A model generated the notes under the pieces. That model saw nothing but the letters and a program-made list of their open reading frames with translations, ran no database searches and was not told the origin of the DNA. This document shows, one piece after another, positions 7,983 to 16,828 of a stretch of DNA of 41,262 nucleotides (position 1 is its first letter; every line of letters starts with the position of its first letter). Origin of the DNA: Cryobacterium sinapicolor (lineage in GTDB: Bacteria > Actinomycetota > Actinomycetes > Actinomycetales > Microbacteriaceae); contig NZ_SOGQ01000028.1 in the NCBI RefSeq assembly GCF_004403465.1, forward strand, positions 462-41,723. The letters run 5' to 3'. The position numbers were made by a program, and so were the translations under genes.

Positions 7983-9956
7983 TCAGTGGTCATGGTGGTC
8001 TGCGTCGTGCGCGTGCTGGGCGTGCTCGTCCGGCGCACAGTGCGCCGGACGCGGTTCCACATCGAGCGACGGATTGCGGTCGAAGAAACCGACCGGCTTG
8101 AGCCAGAACGACACGGTATCGACGGCCATGATCGGCCACTCCTCCGGCCGGGTGATGTGGTGGATGCCGAAAACATACCAGAGCACGACATCCGCGTTCC
8201 GCACCGGCCGTCCGGCCTGGATCCACTCGGGTAGGCCGTGGTCGACCGCGCTCTGGTTCACGAACTCGCCGCACGGCCAACGCTCGGTCTCGTCGTTCGG
8301 GGTGACCCAGACCGTGTGCCCGATCACCTGGGCGCGCTGGAGAGCGGGCGCCGAACGGTCGAAGAAGGAGGGGATGGCGCCGCCGGGCACCAGCTTGTAG
8401 GACACCGGCGTGCCGAGGCCGTTGAGCAAGTTCTCGTTCACGACCTTCCAGGCCCGCTGGGTGTCCCAGTTGTAGTCGTCGAACCCCTCGGTCTCGATCG
8501 GGGTGTTCTGCTGCGTGAGCGCGAGGCCGAGCGGGTTCGCGGCGCTGATCGGCTCGACCTGGGTCTCGGTGCGGAACACCGTGTTCTCCGGGCCGTCGAC
8601 GTCGAGGTCCATCCGGGCCACGATGAAATGCTGGTGGAACGGCGCGTAGGTGCGCGTGTCGACCAGGGTGCCGTTGGGGTGCGGCTGGCCCTCGTCGAGG
8701 TGGGTCACCACCATGATTCCGGTGGCGCGCACCTCGCACTCCATGTTGCCGTCCTGGTAGAAGCGCCAGTAGACGAGGTACTCGTAGTTCGCGACCGTGA
8801 CGTGGAAGGACACGACGAGCCGGCGCATCCGTCGCACCTCGGCACTGCCGTTGTGGTCGACGTGCTTCCAGAGCACCGCGTTGTCTTCCTCGTGGATGCA
8901 GAACGCGTTCGGGATGCTGTACGGCTCGCCCTTGCTGTTGTGCAGCACGGCGTCGAGGTAGCGGATTTCGCCCAGGCAATCGCAGCCGAGTTCGAGCGAG
9001 GTGGTCATGAAGCCCAGACCCCACTCGCCGACGTCGAAGGCCGTGCGGCGGAAGTGGTCGACACTGGGGTCGCGGTACGGCACGACCATCTCCGCGAACG
9101 ACAACCGGTTGGCGATGGGGCGCACCCGGCCCCCGTCCCGGTAGCCCACGGTGTGCAGGGTCATGCCTTCTCGGTAGTTGAACCCCACCCGCAGTGACCA
9201 GTTCTGCCACTGCACCAGGTTGCCGTCGAGTGTGAAGCTCGGGCCGTCGGGCTGCACGATGTCGAGCGGCGTCAGCGTCGGGCGCTCGCTTCGATCCCGG
9301 ATGCGCCGGGGCACCAGGTGCGGCACGTATTCGCCCATTCCCGCCGGAGGTTCGACCGTGAACGAGTCCTCGACCTCGAGCAGTTCCATGCTGTTGACGT
9401 CGAGCACGAAGTGGAGGCCGCTGACCGGCCCCGCGTAGGGGTTGGCTTCCGTGGATGCCCGCACCCAGACGTCCGACCAGCCCAGGCGGCGGCCGCGGTA
9501 CCGGTCGGGGATGACGGCGTCGCCGTAGGTCCAGGTGTCGATGAAGACCAGGTCGAGGTCGGTGATCCCCCGGCGGGCGAGGGCGGCGATCACGTCGGGG
9601 TGGGCGCGGAGGGCGGCGTCGGCCTCCTCCCACTCGTCGACGGTGAAGTTCGCCTGCATCCCCGGAACGGTGTCCCACTCGAACAGGGCGTCGGTCGTGA
9701 GCGACACGACGCCGACCCAGGTGGTGTTCTCGGCACGGTTGAGCACGACCAGCCGGGCGCGACGGTCAGGAACCGCTCCCGTGGCCGCGAACCCGGCGAC
9801 GGCGCTCCGGGAGGGCTCGACCAGCTCGATCGAGGTGAACCGCCACCCGTCGGCGACGCCGCGCTCACGGGCGAGAACGGCCACGGCGGCGGTGAACTCA
9901 ACGGCGGACAGCGGGTCGAGCGGATGGAATGTCAACGATCTTCCTCTGTTCTCCAT
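7983..9956 (-). CDS. Copper-containing primary amine oxidase
   Basis: This enzyme oxidises a primary amine to aldehyde, ammonia and hydrogen peroxide using copper and a self-made topaquinone. All catalytic residues are present when compared from memory with the Arthrobacter globiformis enzyme. The topaquinone precursor is Tyr391 in NYEY, the catalytic base is Asp308 in FDVGEW, and the copper ligands are His441 and His443 in FHQHF plus His600 in IHHIT. The length of 657 is normal. The tail is unusual: residues 639-657 (HCAPDEHAQHAHDADHHDH) have seven histidines in 19 positions. No signal peptide is seen, so it is cytoplasmic. The downstream stress-protein and permease genes are closely spaced on the same strand. 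Confidence 0.95.
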   Translation of the reverse strand: MENRGRSLTFHPLDPLSAVEFTAAVAVLARERGVADGWRFTSIELVEPSRSAVAGFAATGAVPDRRARLVVLNRAENTTWVGVVSLTTDALFEWDTVPGMQANFTVDEWEEADAALRAHPDVIAALARRGITDLDLVFIDTWTYGDAVIPDRYRGRRLGWSDVWVRASTEANPYAGPVSGLHFVLDVNSMELLEVEDSFTVEPPAGMGEYVPHLVPRRIRDRSERPTLTPLDIVQPDGPSFTLDGNLVQWQNWSLRVGFNYREGMTLHTVGYRDGGRVRPIANRLSFAEMVVPYRDPSVDHFRRTAFDVGEWGLGFMTTSLELGCDCLGEIRYLDAVLHNSKGEPYSIPNAFCIHEEDNAVLWKHVDHNGSAEVRRMRRLVVSFHVTVANYEYLVYWRFYQDGNMECEVRATGIMVVTHLDEGQPHPNGTLVDTRTYAPFHQHFIVARMDLDVDGPENTVFRTETQVEPISAANPLGLALTQQNTPIETEGFDDYNWDTQRAWKVVNENLLNGLGTPVSYKLVPGGAIPSFFDRSAPALQRAQVIGHTVWVTPNDETERWPCGEFVNQSAVDHGLPEWIQAGRPVRNADVVLWYVFGIHHITRPEEWPIMAVDTVSFWLKPVGFFDRNPSLDVEPRPAHCAPDEHAQHAHDADHHDH

Positions 9957-10020
9957 GAATCGGGCGGTCTGTGGTCGGGCTTCTGGGTCGAGCCTGTCGA
10001 GACCCGGTTGTCGAGGCCGG
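9957..10020. repeat. Short spacer with one dispersed-repeat copy
   Basis: The 64-bp spacer between the aldehyde dehydrogenase stop and the amine oxidase start holds a reverse-oriented copy of the dispersed repeat (GTCGAGCCTGTCGAGACC near 9987-10005). It therefore sits inside what otherwise looks like an operon and could act as an intra-operon attenuator or mRNA stability hairpin. That role is inferred. Confidence 0.7.
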
Positions 10021-11451
10021 TTATTCGAGCGCGCTCATCACATGCTTGATCCGGGTGTAGTCCTCGACGCCGTACATCGACAGGTCCTTGCCGTAACCGG
10101 ACTGCTTGAACCCGCCGTGCGGCATCTCGGCGGTCAGCAGGATGTGGGTGTTGATCCACACCGCGCCGAAGTCGAGGTCGCGGGAGACCCGCATGGCCGT
10201 GGCGTGGTCGCGAGTCCAGACGCTGGACGCCAACGCATAGTTGACATCGTTCGCGAGCGTGACCGCGTCCTCCTCCGAGCTGAAGGGCTGCACCGTGATC
10301 ACCGGGCCGAACGTTTCCTCCTGCACGATCGCATCCGTTTGCCGCACCTGGGTGACAACGGTGGGCTCGAAGTAGAAGCCCTCGGTACCGACCTGGTGGC
10401 CGCCGGTGGCGATCACGGCGTGGTCGGGCAGGGCGGCGACCTTCCGCACGACGTCGCCGAAGTGGTTGACGTTGTTGAGCGGACCGAAGTAGTTGTCGGC
10501 GTCGTCGGCCGACCCGGTGGTGCGGCCGCGGGCCTCGGCGACGAAGGCCTCGACGAACTCGTCGTGGATCGACTCGTGCACGAGTACCCGGGTGATGGCC
10601 GTGCAGTCCTGCCCGGCGTTGTAGAAGGAGAAGTCGGCGATGGCGGCGGCGGTCTTCGCCACGTCCACGCCGGCGAAGACCAGGGCCGGCGCCTTGCCAC
10701 CGAGCTCGAGGTGGGCCCGCTTGAGCGTCTTCGCGGCGCCTGCGGCGACGGCCATGCCGGCCCGCACGCTGCCGGTGATCGAGACCAGGCCCGGCACCGG
10801 ATGCTCGACGATCGCGGCCCCGGTCCCGCCGTTTCCGAGCACGATGTTCATCACGCCGTCGGGGAGGATGCCCTGGCTGATCCGGGCGAGTTCGAGGGTC
10901 GACTCGGGGGTGGTGTCGCTGGGCTTGAGAACGAGGGTGTTGCCGGCGGCCAGCGCCGGGCCGATCTTCCAGATCGCCATCAGGAAGGGGAAGTTCCACG
11001 GGGTGACCTGGCCGACCACACCGATCGGCTCCCGGCGCACCCAGGAAGTCATGCCGGGCAGGTATTCACCGGCGGACTTGCCCTCGAGCAGGCGGGCGGC
11101 ACCCGCGAAGAAACGCAGCTGGTCGGCACCGGCCGCGACCTCGTCGGCGGCGATCGTGGCACGGGGCTGACCGGTGTTGCGGTGCTGGGCCTCCACGATG
11201 GCGTCGCTCTCGGCGTCGATCGCGTCAGCGAGGCGCAGCAGCGCGCGCTGTCGTTCGGAGGGGGTTGTGCGCCCCCAGGTGCGGAAGGCGCTCTTCGCGG
11301 CGGTCATCGCATCGTCGACGTCGGCCGCTGTGGACACCGGGGCCAGCGCGACCAGGCGTCCCGTCGTGGGATCGACGATGTGAAGCAGCTCGGTGCCGGC
11401 GGGAGCGACGAAGCGGCCATTGATGAAGTTTTTAAGGGTGGGGGTGGCCAC
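10021..11451 (-). CDS. Aldehyde dehydrogenase, gamma-aminobutyraldehyde type
   Basis: This NAD(P)-dependent aldehyde dehydrogenase of 476 residues has the general base Glu249 in LELGGKAP and the nucleophile Cys283 in NAGQDCTA. The C-terminal GKDLSMYGVEDYTRIKHV resembles gamma-aminobutyraldehyde dehydrogenases (PatD/Prr type). As first gene of the group it would convert the aldehyde made by the adjacent amine oxidase to an acid, for example 4-aminobutanal to GABA if putrescine is the substrate. Other omega-amino or aromatic aldehydes remain possible. The start is GTG at 11451 with GAGGA about nine bases upstream, and a sigma-A-like promoter lies just before it. Confidence 0.92.
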   Translation of the reverse strand: MATPTLKNFINGRFVAPAGTELLHIVDPTTGRLVALAPVSTAADVDDAMTAAKSAFRTWGRTTPSERQRALLRLADAIDAESDAIVEAQHRNTGQPRATIAADEVAAGADQLRFFAGAARLLEGKSAGEYLPGMTSWVRREPIGVVGQVTPWNFPFLMAIWKIGPALAAGNTLVLKPSDTTPESTLELARISQGILPDGVMNIVLGNGGTGAAIVEHPVPGLVSITGSVRAGMAVAAGAAKTLKRAHLELGGKAPALVFAGVDVAKTAAAIADFSFYNAGQDCTAITRVLVHESIHDEFVEAFVAEARGRTTGSADDADNYFGPLNNVNHFGDVVRKVAALPDHAVIATGGHQVGTEGFYFEPTVVTQVRQTDAIVQEETFGPVITVQPFSSEEDAVTLANDVNYALASSVWTRDHATAMRVSRDLDFGAVWINTHILLTAEMPHGGFKQSGYGKDLSMYGVEDYTRIKHVMSALE

Positions 11452-11471
11452 GGGCCTGATCCTCTGCGCTG

Positions 11472-11500
11472 AGTATAGAAACGGGTCTTTTGTTCGGTAA
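11472..11500 (-). promoter_or_regulatory. Candidate promoter of the amine-catabolism genes
   Basis: On the minus strand a good -10 box TATACT (11477-11472) lies 17 bp after TTACCG (11500-11495), which is a weak -35 match. The -10 box is about 20 bases upstream of the GTG start of the aldehyde dehydrogenase, leaving a short leader with its ribosome site. No operator palindrome is obvious. Confidence 0.45.
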
Positions 11501-11625
11501 GTATGGCATCCGACAGAGGAATCCGGATACCCCGGGGGAAATTGAGTCGTGACGGGGGGTGCAGGCGGGCCTTGCGGGCCCGTTCGCCCCCGAACCGCTG
11601 GCGCGTTTTCCCGATGTCCTCTAAA

Positions 11626-11646
11626 CTTGAGTCCATCAGACTCAGC
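11626..11646 (+). promoter_or_regulatory. HAIR operator for the heat-shock repressor HspR
   Basis: CTTGAGT, seven bases, then ACTCAGC closely matches the actinobacterial HAIR consensus CTTGAGT-N7-ACTCAAG; the left arm is perfect and the right arm differs at the second-last base pair region. It lies about 50 bp upstream of the clpB start, where HspR sites are known in other actinomycetes. The gene is therefore expected to be derepressed by heat. No hspR or dnaK gene is in this window. Confidence 0.8.
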
Positions 11647-11696
11647 TTTTCCACCGACCTGCGGCGCGAGCGGCCGGCCCGAGAGAGGATCCTCCG

Positions 11697-13886
11697 ATGC
11701 AAGCAGGTCAGCAACCGCCCCAGGACGAAGCGAAGACGGCGCTGCAGCAGTACGGCGTCAACCTCACCGAGATCGCCAAGAGCGGCAAGCTCGACCCGGT
11801 GATCGGGCGGGACGCCGAAATCCGCCGGGTCAGCCAGGTGCTCACCCGCCGCACCAAGAACAACCCGGTGCTGATCGGGGAACCCGGCGTGGGCAAGACC
11901 GCCGTGGTGGAGGGCCTGGCCCAGCGCATCGTGGCCGGCGACGTGGCCGATTCCCTCAAGGGCAAGCAACTGGTGGCCCTTGACCTGGCGGCCCTGGTGG
12001 CCGGGGCGAAGTATCGCGGTGAGTTCGAGGAACGGCTCAAGGCCGTGCTCAAGGAGATCAACGACGCGCAGGGCCAGATCATCACCTTCGTCGACGAACT
12101 GCACACCCTGATGGGTGCCGGCGGCGGCGAGGGCTCCGTGGCTGCCTCCAACATGCTCAAGCCCATGCTCGCGCGCGGCGAACTGCGCCTGATCGGCGCG
12201 ACCACGCTCAACGAGTATCGCGAATTCATTGAGAAGGATGCCGCCCTCGAGCGCCGCTTCCAGCCGGTGCTGGTCGACGAGCCGAGCGTGGAAGACACCG
12301 TGGCCATCCTGCGCGGCCTCAAGGAGCGCTACGAGGCGCACCACAAGGTGTTGATCGCGGACGCGGCACTGGTGGCCGCGGCATCCCTCTCCAACCGGTA
12401 CATCACGGCCCGCCAGCTGCCCGACAAGGCCATCGACCTGATCGACGAGGCCGCCAGCCGGCTCAGGATGGAGATCGACTCCGCCCCGGTGGAGATCGAC
12501 GAGCTGCGGCGCAGCGTGGACCGGCTCAAGCTGGAGGAACTCGCGCTGAAGAAGGAGAAGGACGACGCGTCGAAGGCCCGGCTGGAGAAGCTGCGCGGCG
12601 ACCTCGAGGATCGTGAGCTGAAACTGACCGAGCTGCAGACACGCTGGGAGAAGGAACGCGCCTCGCTGAACCGGGTCGGCGGGCTCAAGGAGCGGCTCGA
12701 CACCGCGCGCAGCGCGGCGGACCGGGCCGAACGGGAGGGCAACCTGGAGAAGGCGTCCCGGCTGCTCTACGGCGACATCCCCAAGATGGAGAAGGAGCTC
12801 GCCGCGGCCGAGCAGGCGGAGTCCGACGGGCCGCGCATGGTCAATGATCAGGTCACCGCCGAGGACATCGCCGCAGTGGTCGCCATGTGGACGGGCATCC
12901 CGGTGGGCCGGCTGCTGCAGGGCGAGACGGAGAAGCTGCTGAACCTCGAGGGTGAGCTCGGGCACCGCCTGGTCGGGCAGAGGCAGGCCGTGCGGGCGGT
13001 CGCCGACGCCGTGCGCCGCAGCCGAGCCGGTATCTCTGACCCGGACCGGCCGACCGGTTCGTTTCTCTTCCTCGGGCCGACCGGCGTGGGCAAGACAGAG
13101 CTCGCGAAGGCGCTCGCCGAGTTCCTTTTCGACGACGAGAAGGCGATGGTGCGCATCGACATGAGCGAGTACGGGGAGAAGTTTTCCGTGTCCCGCCTGG
13201 TCGGGGCGCCTCCCGGCTATATCGGCTATGAGCAGGGCGGGCAGCTGACCGAGGCCGTGCGCCGCCGCCCGTATTCGGTGATCCTGTTCGACGAGGTGGA
13301 GAAGGCGCATCCGGAGGTCTTCGATGTCTTGCTGCAGGTACTCGACGACGGCCGGCTGACGGATGGCCAGGGCCGCACCGTGGACTTCCGCAACACGATC
13401 CTGGTGCTGACCTCGAACCTCGGGTCGGCGTTCCTGATCGACCCGGTGCTCAGCCGGGAGGAGAAGGAGGCTGCCGTGCAGACGCTCGTGCGCCAGACGT
13501 TCAAGCCCGAGTTCGTCAACCGTCTCGATGACATCGTGGTGTTCCAGACGCTGTCGATGGAGGACCTCGGCCAGATCGTCGGGCTGATGGTGGACCGGCT
13601 GGAAAAGCGGCTGGTCGAGCGCCGGCTCGAGCTGGGGGTGACCCCGGATGCCCGCACCTGGCTGGCGGAGCGCGGCTACGACCCGATCTACGGCGCCCGC
13701 CCGCTGCGCCGGCTGATGCAGACCGAGATCGATGACAAGCTGGCGACGGCGATCCTGTCGGGCGCCGTGCGGGACGGCGACACGGTGCGCGTGGACTTGG
13801 CGCCGGACGGGGACTCACTCAGCGTCGCCTCCGCCCCGCTGCTGGTTTCGGACCCGGTCGACCTCGACGACGACGCGCTGTTGTAG
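11697..13886 (+). CDS. clpB: ClpB-type AAA+ disaggregase lacking the N-domain
   Basis: This ATP-driven hexameric chaperone rescues aggregated protein with the DnaK system. The 729 residues carry both AAA+ modules: Walker A GEPGVGKT at 61-68, Walker B near 129-135, and a second Walker A GPTGVGKT at 460-467. A full coiled-coil middle domain lies between (about 265-375), which separates ClpB from ClpC/ClpA. The usual N-terminal Clp_N repeat domain of about 140 residues is absent: the protein begins only about 25 residues before the first AAA+ core. The ATG at 11697 has GAGAGGA just upstream, and no frame encoding an N-domain precedes it. The HAIR operator indicates HspR control. Confidence 0.95.
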   Translation: MQAGQQPPQDEAKTALQQYGVNLTEIAKSGKLDPVIGRDAEIRRVSQVLTRRTKNNPVLIGEPGVGKTAVVEGLAQRIVAGDVADSLKGKQLVALDLAALVAGAKYRGEFEERLKAVLKEINDAQGQIITFVDELHTLMGAGGGEGSVAASNMLKPMLARGELRLIGATTLNEYREFIEKDAALERRFQPVLVDEPSVEDTVAILRGLKERYEAHHKVLIADAALVAAASLSNRYITARQLPDKAIDLIDEAASRLRMEIDSAPVEIDELRRSVDRLKLEELALKKEKDDASKARLEKLRGDLEDRELKLTELQTRWEKERASLNRVGGLKERLDTARSAADRAEREGNLEKASRLLYGDIPKMEKELAAAEQAESDGPRMVNDQVTAEDIAAVVAMWTGIPVGRLLQGETEKLLNLEGELGHRLVGQRQAVRAVADAVRRSRAGISDPDRPTGSFLFLGPTGVGKTELAKALAEFLFDDEKAMVRIDMSEYGEKFSVSRLVGAPPGYIGYEQGGQLTEAVRRRPYSVILFDEVEKAHPEVFDVLLQVLDDGRLTDGQGRTVDFRNTILVLTSNLGSAFLIDPVLSREEKEAAVQTLVRQTFKPEFVNRLDDIVVFQTLSMEDLGQIVGLMVDRLEKRLVERRLELGVTPDARTWLAERGYDPIYGARPLRRLMQTEIDDKLATAILSGAVRDGDTVRVDLAPDGDSLSVASAPLLVSDPVDLDDDALL

Positions 13887-13955
13887 GGCTTCCCGTCGCC
13901 GCCGCTCCCCCTGGCCGTCGGGAGACGGTCAGGTGGGCGGGCTTAGGCTCGGACC

Positions 13956-15002
13956 ATGCGTGCAACAGTGATTTACGGGGAACGGGACATCCGCCTCGAA
14001 GAAGTATCCGATCCGATTCTCTCCACCGGCGGTGACGCCATCGTGCGCGTCGTCGCAGCCTGCGTCTGTGGCTCAGACCTCTGGCCCTACCGGGGAATCC
14101 AGCCCACCGAGGAGCCGAAACGAATCGGCCACGAGTTCGTCGGCATCGTCGAGGAGATCGGCGCCGACGTGAGCCGGATCAAGGTCGGCGACTTCGTCAT
14201 CGCGCCGTTCTACGACTGCGACAATACCTGCATCAACTGCCAGAACGGCACCAGCACCTCCTGCCTGCACGGCGGCTGGTGGGGCTCGGACGACCAGCTC
14301 GGCGGCTTCGCCGATGGCGCCCAGGGCGAGAAGGTGCGCGTGCCGCACGCCGACGGGTCGCTCGTGGCGACGCCGACGCTGCCCACCGACGCCCAGGTTC
14401 CCGGTCTGCTGACCCTCGCCGACGTCATGGGCACCGGCCACCACGCCGCGGTCTCCGCCGGTGTGACCGCGGGCAGCACGGTCGTCGTCGTCGGCGACGG
14501 CGCGGTCGGCCTCTGCGCCATCATCGCGGCCAAGCGGCTCGGGGCATCCCGGATCGTGGCCATGTCGCGCCACCCCGAACGCCAGGTCGTGGCCCGCGAG
14601 TTCGGCGCCACCGACGTCGTCGAGGAGCGCGGCGAGGCCGGTGTGGCCCGCATCCGTGAACTCTTCGACGGCATCGGCGCGGACTGCGTGCTCGAGTGCG
14701 TCGGCACCAAGGAATCGATGGAGCAGGCGATCGCGTCGGCCCGTCCCGGCGGAATGGTCGGCTATGTCGGCGTGCCCACCGGCGGACCGATCGAGGTTCG
14801 CCCGCTGTTCGGGCGGAACGTGGGTCTGAACGGCGGCGTCGCATCCGTACGCGGTTACGTGGAAGAGCTGCTGCCGGAGGTGCTCTCGGGCGCCATCAAC
14901 CCCGGCCGCGTGTTCGACCTGCAGCTGCCGCTGTCCGAGGTCGCCGACGCCTACGCCGCCATGGACGAGCGGCGCGCCATCAAGGTGCTGCTGCGCCCGT
15001 AG
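13956..15002 (+). CDS. Zinc-dependent alcohol dehydrogenase family protein
   Basis: This 348-residue medium-chain dehydrogenase/reductase has catalytic zinc ligands Cys38 and the His59-Glu60 pair (GHEFVG). A structural zinc lobe has cysteines at 92, 95 and 103; the fourth ligand is probably Cys88 or Asp89, because the spacing is one residue off the usual pattern. The NAD(P)-binding glycine loop GDGAVG is at 180-185. It oxidises an alcohol or reduces an aldehyde; the substrate is unknown. It lies 69 bp behind clpB on the same strand and could be read through from it. The ATG at 13956 matches the family start MRATVIYG. Confidence 0.9.
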   Translation: MRATVIYGERDIRLEEVSDPILSTGGDAIVRVVAACVCGSDLWPYRGIQPTEEPKRIGHEFVGIVEEIGADVSRIKVGDFVIAPFYDCDNTCINCQNGTSTSCLHGGWWGSDDQLGGFADGAQGEKVRVPHADGSLVATPTLPTDAQVPGLLTLADVMGTGHHAAVSAGVTAGSTVVVVGDGAVGLCAIIAAKRLGASRIVAMSRHPERQVVAREFGATDVVEERGEAGVARIRELFDGIGADCVLECVGTKESMEQAIASARPGGMVGYVGVPTGGPIEVRPLFGRNVGLNGGVASVRGYVEELLPEVLSGAINPGRVFDLQLPLSEVADAYAAMDERRAIKVLLRP

Positions 15003-15059
15003 GCCGGAGATCGGGCTTGTCGGGCATCTCGACAGGCTCGATTACCGCGACCGGCTCGA
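15003..15059. repeat. Dispersed repeat between convergent genes
   Basis: The 57-bp gap between convergent genes is made almost wholly of dispersed-repeat sequence (ATCTCGACAGGCTCGATTAC, then a related GGCTCGATCACC). The repeat continues into the 3' end of the neighbouring oxidoreductase gene, where an 18-bp unit (CCACCGGGGCAGGCGCGG) is present twice and supplies the last codons and the stop. Confidence 0.75.
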
Positions 15060-16526
15060 TCACCGCGGGATTGGCTCGGCCACCGGGGCAGGCGCGGCCA
15101 CCGGGGCAGGCGCGGCCACCGCGACCGGCTCCGGCGCCTCCAGCAGCAGACGACGGGCCGTGAGGCCGATGACCGCGCTGTAGGTGGGGTAGGCGAAGCG
15201 CACCCCGGCCAGGGTGGCAACGTCGACTCCGGCGGCCATCGCCGTCGTCACTGACTGGATCACCTCGACCGCGTTCTCCCCGGTGGCGTGGGCGCCGAGG
15301 ATCAGTTCCCGCCGCCGGTCGGCGATCAGCTTGAGGAACCCCAGGTTCCGGCCGTCGATCACAGCGCGGTCGAGCTCGGAGTAGGGCACTGTCGCGACGA
15401 CGCAGTGCGGGTCCCGAGCCCTGGCCTCCTCCTCGGTGAACCCCACGCCCGCGTAGTCGGGGTCGGTGAAGCCGCCGGCAGGGAGCAGGTGGTGCGGCGT
15501 TCTGCGATTGGCGCCCAGCACCGCGTTCTCGGCGGCGGCTTCACCCTCGAACTGGGCGGCCTGCACGAGCATGTCCCGTCCATTCGCGTCGCCGACGGCG
15601 AAAATGTGAGGCACGACGCTCCGGAAGTACAGGTCCACCGGGATCGCCGAACGTTCGGTGGTGATGCCGGCCTGATCGAGTCCCAGGTCGTCGACATCCG
15701 CTGGCCAGCCGGTGGACATGATGACGGCATCGAAGTCGGCGGACTGCCCCGCTCCGTTCTCGCGCCAGGACAGGGTGAGGGTTCCGTCGGCTTGCTGCTG
15801 GATCGCGGTCACCGTGTCAATTCCCGTGTGCACGGCCACACCCTGCCGGCGGAATGCCGTCGACACCGTGTCGGAGATGTCGGAATCCGATGCCGTCAGG
15901 ATACGCGGGGCGACGTCGAGCAGGGTCACCGCCGAGCCGAAGGAGCTGAACACCGTGACTAGTTGTGCGCCGGTGTTGCCGGCGCCGATCACGGCGACCC
16001 GTCGGGGAAGGGCCGTCAGCTTCAGGATGTCTTCCGGGACTGTCGCCAGGTGCGCCCCCGGCACGGGCAGGCGCCGAGAGTGCCCGCCGACGCAGACCAG
16101 GAACGTGTCGGCGGTGAGGATGCGGCCGGTGTCCAGGACCACGGAGTGCGGATCGATGAATCGCGCCCGGCCTTCCAGAACCAGTTCGATTCCCGAAGCC
16201 TCGAACCGCTCGGCCTCGCTCTTGATCGAGCGTACCTTGTTCACCCGCGACTGCACCCGATCGACCATGGTGGCCCAGTCGATGCGCGGGTCGCTGACCA
16301 CGATTCCATAGGTATCCGCCGTGCGCACCTCGCGCATCAGGCGTGCCGCCTTGGCGAGCACCCGCGTCGGCACGCACCCCGTGTTCACGCAGGTTCCGCC
16401 GAGCCGGTCGGCCTCCGCCACGGCGACGCGGGCTCCCAGTTCGGCGGCCCGGAGCGCTGCGGCCGTTCCAGCCGGCCCCGCGCCGATGACGACGACATCG
16501 AAGTGGTCAAGAGTGTTTCTGGTCAT
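15060..16526 (-). CDS. FAD/NAD(P) disulfide oxidoreductase with atypical C-terminus
   Basis: This class I pyridine nucleotide-disulfide reductase has the FAD-binding GAGPAG at 15-20 and the redox disulfide in GTCVNTGC (Cys46, Cys51). A second dinucleotide fold (VIGAGNTG) and a dimerisation domain follow. In lipoamide dehydrogenase or glutathione reductase the C-terminal His-Pro-Thr-x-Ser-Glu supplies the catalytic dyad; here the segment reads AYPTYSAVIG, so both His and Glu are missing. Its thiol partner is therefore uncertain and a quinone- or mercuric reductase-like role is possible. The tail is an Ala-Pro-Val run encoded by intergenic repeat DNA. ATG at 16526 follows GGAG by six bases; GTG at 16538 is an alternative. 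Confidence 0.85.
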   Translation of the reverse strand: MTRNTLDHFDVVVIGAGPAGTAAALRAAELGARVAVAEADRLGGTCVNTGCVPTRVLAKAARLMREVRTADTYGIVVSDPRIDWATMVDRVQSRVNKVRSIKSEAERFEASGIELVLEGRARFIDPHSVVLDTGRILTADTFLVCVGGHSRRLPVPGAHLATVPEDILKLTALPRRVAVIGAGNTGAQLVTVFSSFGSAVTLLDVAPRILTASDSDISDTVSTAFRRQGVAVHTGIDTVTAIQQQADGTLTLSWRENGAGQSADFDAVIMSTGWPADVDDLGLDQAGITTERSAIPVDLYFRSVVPHIFAVGDANGRDMLVQAAQFEGEAAAENAVLGANRRTPHHLLPAGGFTDPDYAGVGFTEEEARARDPHCVVATVPYSELDRAVIDGRNLGFLKLIADRRRELILGAHATGENAVEVIQSVTTAMAAGVDVATLAGVRFAYPTYSAVIGLTARRLLLEAPEPVAVAAPAPVAAPAPVAEPIPR

Positions 16527-16828
16527 CGTGGTCTCCACCGGTGGTCACTCCTGAGAGCGCCCGGACGCTTGTCCGAGAAAAATAGTCGGATGACATTTTT
16601 ACCTGACGGGGCTGTGGAGTTACTGTGTCGGGGCGGGGATCTCGACAGGGATCTCGACAGGCTCGACCGCCGGTGCGGCTCGATCACCGGTGCGGCTCGA
16701 TCACCGAGCCGCCGAGACCTCCGGCGTGCGAGTGCGGGTGAATTGTCGGTGTGGCGCGTACTGAACGACGATTCAAGCGCACGGGCGAGCCGGAGGTCGG
16801 CTGATCGGGCTGCGGGGGAGCCCGGGCG
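16527..16828. other. Intergenic region with dispersed repeats and AT-rich promoter zone
   Basis: This gap of about 300 bp between fadD-like and oxidoreductase genes contains no gene. The half next to the oxidoreductase is AT-rich (16570-16605) and holds the candidate operator. The other half holds dispersed-repeat copies: GATCTCGACAGG twice (16638-16660) and a 17-bp unit (CCGGTGCGGCTCGATCA) twice at 16670-16703. Confidence 0.6.
16578..16600 (-). promoter_or_regulatory. AT-rich inverted repeat, candidate operator
   Basis: AAAAAT-A-GTC / GGAT / GACATTTTT forms a dyad with one bulged base, in otherwise very GC-rich DNA. It lies 52-74 bp upstream of the oxidoreductase start, where a promoter and regulator site would be expected. 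The cognate regulator is not identifiable. Confidence 0.4.

Noticed and set aside
11304..13310. 668-codon open frame antisense to clpB
   Set aside because: It is composed of mirrored Leu/His/Arg-rich sequence opposite conserved ClpB motifs; no ribosome site or family match.
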